Positions 60,483 through 64,000 of a DNA stretch of 64,000 bases are shown here, piece after piece. The DNA lies in contig NZ_QJSW01000003.1 of the NCBI RefSeq assembly GCF_003217495.1, forward strand, positions 248,001-312,000, written 5' to 3'. The DNA is from Paenibacillus barcinonensis (GTDB lineage: Bacteria > Bacillota > Bacilli > Paenibacillales > Paenibacillaceae). A program made the translations under genes and the position numbers. The notes beneath the pieces were generated by a model that saw only the letters and a program-made list of their open reading frames with translations, did not search any database and was not told the DNA's origin. How positions within the stretch are numbered: the stretch's first letter is position 1; every line of letters begins with the position of its first letter.

Positions 60483-61581
60483 GAGCGGCCTCTTGATAGG
60501 CTTCGAGTCGTCTGTCGAACTCTTCCTCGGTCTCATTGAAACGCATCACGTGAATGGCTTCCGGGTCAAAATAAAGCCCGATGCGCGATCCGACGTCTGC
60601 TTTCTTGGTCGAATGAACCAACCATTCGTTGCCTGCGTCATCGTAGGTTGATATTTCGTAATGTACCCCTCGGAATAGCTGAGAGTCCACCTTCACCTTG
60701 AGCTTGCCCTGTTCCTCCGTTGTAATCTCCAAGTCCTCCGGTCGAATGACAATCTCCACTGGCTCGTCCCGCTGCAGTCCCTGATCGACACATTCATACT
60801 GCGCACCTGCAAACTCGACCACAAAGTCATGCTTCATCTTGCCTGCCACGATATTCGACTCACCAATAAAGTCCGCCACAAAACGGTTAATTGGCTCATC
60901 ATATATATCATTCGGTGTACCACTCTGCTGAATGACACCGCCGTTCAGGACAAAGATTTCATCCGACATCGCAAGTGCCTCTTCCTGATCATGTGTGACA
61001 AAAATAAACGTAATGCCCAGCCGCTGCTGCAGCTCCCGCAGCTCATACTGCATCTCGGTACGCAGCTTCAGATCGAGCGCCGATAAAGGCTCGTCCAGCA
61101 GCAGAATTTCCGGCTCATTCACAATGGCGCGGGCAATCGCTACACGCTGGCGTTGTCCGCCGGACATCTCACCAATCTCCCGGTTCTCATAACCGGACAG
61201 ATTGACAAACTTGAGCGCTTCGAGCACTTTGGTGCGAATCTCGGCTGTTTTCATTTTTTTAATACGCAGGCCAAAGGCTACGTTCTCAAATACATTCAAA
61301 TGTGGAAATAATGCATAGTCCTGAAACACCGTATTTACCTGACGCTGGTGCGCAGGCACACGGTTAATCAGTGCACCGTTAAAATAAATGCTGCCCTCCG
61401 TCGGCTCCGCAAAGCCCGCGATCAGCCGCAATATCGTTGTTTTACCACAGCCTGACGGCCCCAGAAGGGTATAGAATTTACCCCGTTCAATCTCAAAGCT
61501 GACCGCCTTCAATACAGCCTCATCCTGGTCATATTGCTGTGTCACGCGTTCGAACCGAATGATCGGTTGCTGTTCTGACAT
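60472..61581 (-). CDS. potA: Polyamine ABC transporter ATPase PotA
   Basis: PotA hydrolyses ATP to drive polyamine uptake. The 369-residue protein has the Walker A loop GPSGCGKTT (near 38-46), Q-loop QDYALFPHL, signature [15 protein letters not shown], Walker [13 protein letters not shown] and switch His in [15 protein letters not shown]-like C-terminal regulatory domain (about 245-350) follows. ATG 61581 follows GGGGGCG. It heads the operon potABCD on the minus strand; a TG-TATAAT promoter at 61661-61668 lies 80 bp upstream. Confidence 0.96.
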   Translation of the reverse strand: MSEQQPIIRFERVTQQYDQDEAVLKAVSFEIERGKFYTLLGPSGCGKTTILRLIAGFAEPTEGSIYFNGALINRVPAHQRQVNTVFQDYALFPHLNVFENVAFGLRIKKMKTAEIRTKVLEALKFVNLSGYENREIGEMSGGQRQRVAIARAIVNEPEILLLDEPLSALDLKLRTEMQYELRELQQRLGITFIFVTHDQEEALAMSDEIFVLNGGVIQQSGTPNDIYDEPINRFVADFIGESNIVAGKMKHDFVVEFAGAQYECVDQGLQRDEPVEIVIRPEDLEITTEEQGKLKVKVDSQLFRGVHYEISTYDDAGNEWLVHSTKKADVGSRIGLYFDPEAIHVMRFNETEEEFDRRLEAYQEAAHAD

Positions 61582-61660
61582 GTTTATCGTCGCCCCCTTA
61601 TCCTTGAGGTACCTCGTTGTTTCATTCCCTTGCAGTCCTCTATCATTACAAACCCAACCT

Positions 61661-61668
61661 ATTATACA
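61661..61668 (-). promoter_or_regulatory. Extended -10 promoter candidate of potABCD
   Basis: On the minus strand TGTATAAT, an extended -10, with no good -35. It lies 80 bp before potA. Confidence 0.45.
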
Positions 61669-61770
61669 CGACTTTGTTCATGCCTTGTTTCTTATATCGT
61701 AATTTATATCCTTTTTTCTTTCATTCCAAAAGATGTTCTGTATAAACTTTGATGAATTGCCAATAAAATA

Positions 61771-61800
61771 TTGCCCCCTGTATTAATACAGGAATATAAT
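61771..61800 (+). promoter_or_regulatory. Promoter with a perfect palindrome filling its spacer
   Basis: TTGCCC (61771-61776) and TATAAT (61795-61800) are 18 bp apart. CCTGTATTAATACAGG, a perfect 16-bp palindrome, occupies 61777-61792. It lies 53 bp upstream of the HTH/TPR-like gene, so a dimeric regulator bound here would block or bend this promoter. Confidence 0.65.
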
Positions 61801-61852
61801 TCATATAAATGGTTAATTAAACAAAATTATGGATCAATTAGAGGTGGTGTGT

Positions 61853-63214
61853 ATGTTGGATAAGACAATACGAGCGGAAGTGTTGCAATACATAAACAAT
61901 CACCATTTAACACAAAGCCAATTCTCAGAAAGAGCAAACATAAATTCAGGCTCTTTCAGCCGCCTCCTCAATCAGAATAAACCGTTCTCCATGAACCAGC
62001 TTGACAGTATTACAAGAGCCATGGGCATGCAGGAGGACCATTTTTACACACGGTTTGTGGGAGAATGCTTTACTCTGACCGCACCGGACTGGAGAAGGTT
62101 GCGCCCTTTTATTATTCGTTGTGCAGAGGTAAAACGCCTGGATTGTATCCGGTTAATTCTGAGCAATCTTCTGGATAACACTGCCTATGGCACTTTAATT
62201 TTTGATGTTGCAGAAGAGCTGTTCCATAATCAATACAACGAAGCAGCTGCGTTACTGTACGAGGGCGTGGGTGTAATCGAGAAATATCAACATTCCGAGC
62301 GATTAGCCCTGTGTCGATATCGGTTGTTTCTTCTTTCGTTAAGTGATAACTTAACTCAAAATCTACGGGCCGCCATATTATTCGAGCCCTACGCGAATCG
62401 ACTGGTGGAGGCTGATCAATTGGAAGCTCTTAAACATCTGGCTCATGTCTATGTTTCACTGAGTAAATGGCATAAGGTAGATGAACTCTCTGAAGAGATG
62501 TTCCGTCTCGCTTCCATTCAGTACAAGCTTTCGCTACACACCAACCGCAAAGATTCTGAAGACAAGCAGCCCGTTCGCCCGTATTACTTCTACATGTTGT
62601 ATGCACGACTGCTTCAAACGGCTGTATATGAACAATATGAAGATTATCAAAAAGCACTTGAATATACGTTGATGTATACCGATGCAGACCAATGGATTCA
62701 AGATTCGTCCGATGAAGCCACGACCATTATTAAACAATTCAATGAATTTTCAAAAGCTAACCAGTATCTATACCAACTGCTCGCAGGGAACTTAGATATC
62801 TTGCCTGACTACATTGAACATATTGCATCACTCCCTGATGAAATTACTCATGCACTCTGTAACATAATCAAGATTGCTAATAAATTTGATATCAATATAG
62901 ATGCCATTTTGGATCGTTTTCAAGAGCATATTCCTTATAGGACGTATAGGAGTTCATTTGGAGAATACAATAAGCCAATTAAAGCGGAAGAGTATGTATC
63001 CTTTTTAATTAACTTAGGAAAGTATCAGTTACAACGTAAACGTACACAAGGGATCGACATTTTACTTGAGGGATTAGAATTGGCAGGTAATATAGCTAGT
63101 GATTCTAACACAATCCGATGCCTGACAATATTTAACCAACATAGAAACTGGGAAGATGAGGAGAAGCAAAATAAATTTAATAGTCTGAATAACAAAATGA
63201 AGCTGTCCCTTTAA
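61853..63214 (+). CDS. Large HTH-domain regulator with TPR-like helical repeats
   Basis: The 453-residue protein has an XRE-type helix-turn-helix at about residues 8-60 (LTQSQFSERANINSGSFSRLL). After it comes a long all-helical region with TPR-like pairs (for example LALCRYRLFLLSLSDNL, ALKHLAHVYVSLSKWHKV, YQKALEYTLMYTDADQWI). The layout resembles RRNPP-type (Rap/NprR/PlcR) regulators that bind signal peptides, but I found no peptide gene next to it. ATG 61853 follows GAGGTGG. AT-rich and less biased codon use set it apart from the pot genes. Function otherwise unknown. Confidence 0.8.
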   Translation: MLDKTIRAEVLQYINNHHLTQSQFSERANINSGSFSRLLNQNKPFSMNQLDSITRAMGMQEDHFYTRFVGECFTLTAPDWRRLRPFIIRCAEVKRLDCIRLILSNLLDNTAYGTLIFDVAEELFHNQYNEAAALLYEGVGVIEKYQHSERLALCRYRLFLLSLSDNLTQNLRAAILFEPYANRLVEADQLEALKHLAHVYVSLSKWHKVDELSEEMFRLASIQYKLSLHTNRKDSEDKQPVRPYYFYMLYARLLQTAVYEQYEDYQKALEYTLMYTDADQWIQDSSDEATTIIKQFNEFSKANQYLYQLLAGNLDILPDYIEHIASLPDEITHALCNIIKIANKFDINIDAILDRFQEHIPYRTYRSSFGEYNKPIKAEEYVSFLINLGKYQLQRKRTQGIDILLEGLELAGNIASDSNTIRCLTIFNQHRNWEDEEKQNKFNSLNNKMKLSL

Positions 63215-63527
63215 AAAACCTTTCAACATATTTAATAAGTATCATTTTTCTTACTGTTACTTCACCTATCTCTAATGTAATTGTTAAACTTATGACGCAT
63301 GGTGTAGGATCAGGTTAACGGCTTAATTAGGATAATTTTGTATTAGACACCATTCAGGTGTCTTTTTTATTTTTTTAACACAGTCAATCAATGTAAACGC
63401 CTTGTGTAATTTCGTCTTATTTTCACTATTTATGCATACATTACGGGTATATGTCGATATCTACGCATGTCGTTAGGAGGACCGCTGATTTATCAGTTGG
63501 TTGAGACGCACGAAAGGAGTCCTGGGC
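63215..63527. other. Intergenic region before the MFS gene
   Basis: The 313-bp gap contains the terminator at 63345-63378. No small peptide gene with a secretion signal, which a RRNPP regulator would need, was found here. Confidence 0.6.
63345..63378 (+). terminator. Terminator after the HTH/TPR-like gene
   Basis: AGACACC pairs with GGTGTCT around ATTCA, then TTTTTATTTTTTT. Confidence 0.9.
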
Positions 63528-64000
63528 TTGGAGGTTCGGCGCAATCTTCCTTTACTTCTTATGATATGTTTCCTGAGTCAGATGGGCGGATTCATGATCC
63601 TGCCCTTGTTTCCGCTGTTTATGGAGGAATTCGGCTTATCCGGCTGGACGCTTGGGGTCATTTTTGCCCTGTTTTATGTTGGAAAAGTGATCGGCGGCGT
63701 TCCGGCAGCAGCTCTTTACCGTAAGCTTGGGGGCAAACGAGCACTCATCCTCATGCTGGCTGCACTCGCCTTGTGTATGGGGGGATTCGCCGTATCCAAG
63801 TCCGCCATTCTCTTCGGTCTGCTTCGCCTGCTGCAAGGACTCGCCTCTTCCGGCCTGACCGTAGTGGTGCGTTCCATCATTGGGGATGGCGGCAGTGTGG
63901 AGAACCGGGGCTTGTACAACGGTTATATTAGCAGCAGCGAAGGAGGCGGCATGATTCTTGGCCCGGTGATTAGCGGTTGGCTTGCCATACACTGGCCATT
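63528..64000 (+). CDS. Major facilitator superfamily transporter, N-terminal part (cut by window edge)
   Basis: The first 157 codons are present. The start is TTG 63528, with AAAGGAG eight bases upstream, and the protein reads MEVRRNLPLLLLMICFLSQM. Hydrophobic helices follow, with the MFS loop 2-3 motif YRKLGGKRALILML (the G-x-x-x-D/R-R-x-G-R-R type signature in variant form) and later LLRLLQGLASSGLTVVVRSII. This is a drug- or sugar-efflux-type MFS protein of unknown substrate. An open frame at 63467 in another phase is a shadow. Confidence 0.85.
   Translation, partial: MEVRRNLPLLLMICFLSQMGGFMILPLFPLFMEEFGLSGWTLGVIFALFYVGKVIGGVPAAALYRKLGGKRALILMLAALALCMGGFAVSKSAILFGLLRLLQGLASSGLTVVVRSIIGDGGSVENRGLYNGYISSSEGGGMILGPVISGWLAIHWP

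Overview
The window looks like chromosomal DNA of a Paenibacillus-type spore former (Bacillota, Bacillales). The evidence is a complete spore germinant-receptor operon, strong AGGAGG-type ribosome binding sites with several TTG and GTG starts, a cobalamin riboswitch, and a cob operon with the gene order I recall for Bacillus megaterium. That order includes cbiX with a His/Asp-rich tail and cbiH60 with an iron-sulfur/siroheme-type C-terminal domain. I saw no rRNA, tRNA, CRISPR array, transposase or prophage gene. Both ends cut through genes: a DEAD-box helicase on the left and an MFS transporter on the right.

Layout. 1-7.5 kb: start of a DEAD-box helicase, a small membrane protein, a SulP anion transporter, and a minus-strand run SDR > ThuA-like > phasin-like > ABC1/UbiB-like kinase. 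7.8-21.6 kb: the anaerobic cobalamin operon on the minus strand, cbiH60-cbiX-cbiJ-cbiC-cbiD-cbiET-cbiL-cbiF-cbiG-cbiA. It is led by a B12 riboswitch and an intrinsic terminator. 21.8-22.6 kb: a uroporphyrinogen-III synthase-like gene with its own terminator, supplying or resembling a tetrapyrrole step. 22.7-27 kb: a germinant receptor in the order A-C-D-B. 27.2-30.4 kb: a small unknown gene, a pirin, a DoxX protein, and a BlaI/M56-peptidase pair with an operator. 30.6-33.6 kb: catalase, an unusual response regulator and a PerR-type regulator. 33.8-42.8 kb: diguanylate cyclase, aldo/keto reductase, a hybrid kinase with decayed motifs, anaerobic ribonucleotide reductase nrdDG behind Fnr- and NrdR-type sites, and a chemoreceptor. 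43-53.2 kb: GH3 glucosidase, FAD/Rieske oxidoreductase, a PadR-HAAS-DUF4097 operon, an SDR, and an XRE-cupin regulator divergent from a hydrolase/dioxygenase pair. 53.3-64 kb: a 23-residue ORF, a CDF transporter, quinone reductase, AraC regulator, small membrane protein, the polyamine operon potABCD, a large HTH/TPR-like regulator and an MFS transporter.

The most unusual signal is a 199-bp palindromic element in the cob operon. It has four copies of a TAACGATC...ACGTTATTT unit, two forward and two reverse, starting at offsets 0, 50, 135 and 185. Two complete copies with identical geometry lie between cbiG/cbiA and cbiH60/cbiX. A third copy, which has lost one inner unit, lies between cbiD and cbiC. 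The other genes of the operon mostly overlap, so the elements sit in most of its open junctions. Other leads are the 160-residue Ala/Pro/Gly linker in CbiH60, the His/Asp tract in CbiX, a PerR with a Fur-like Glu in the metal site, two signalling proteins with decayed catalytic motifs, and several palindromes placed precisely on promoters.
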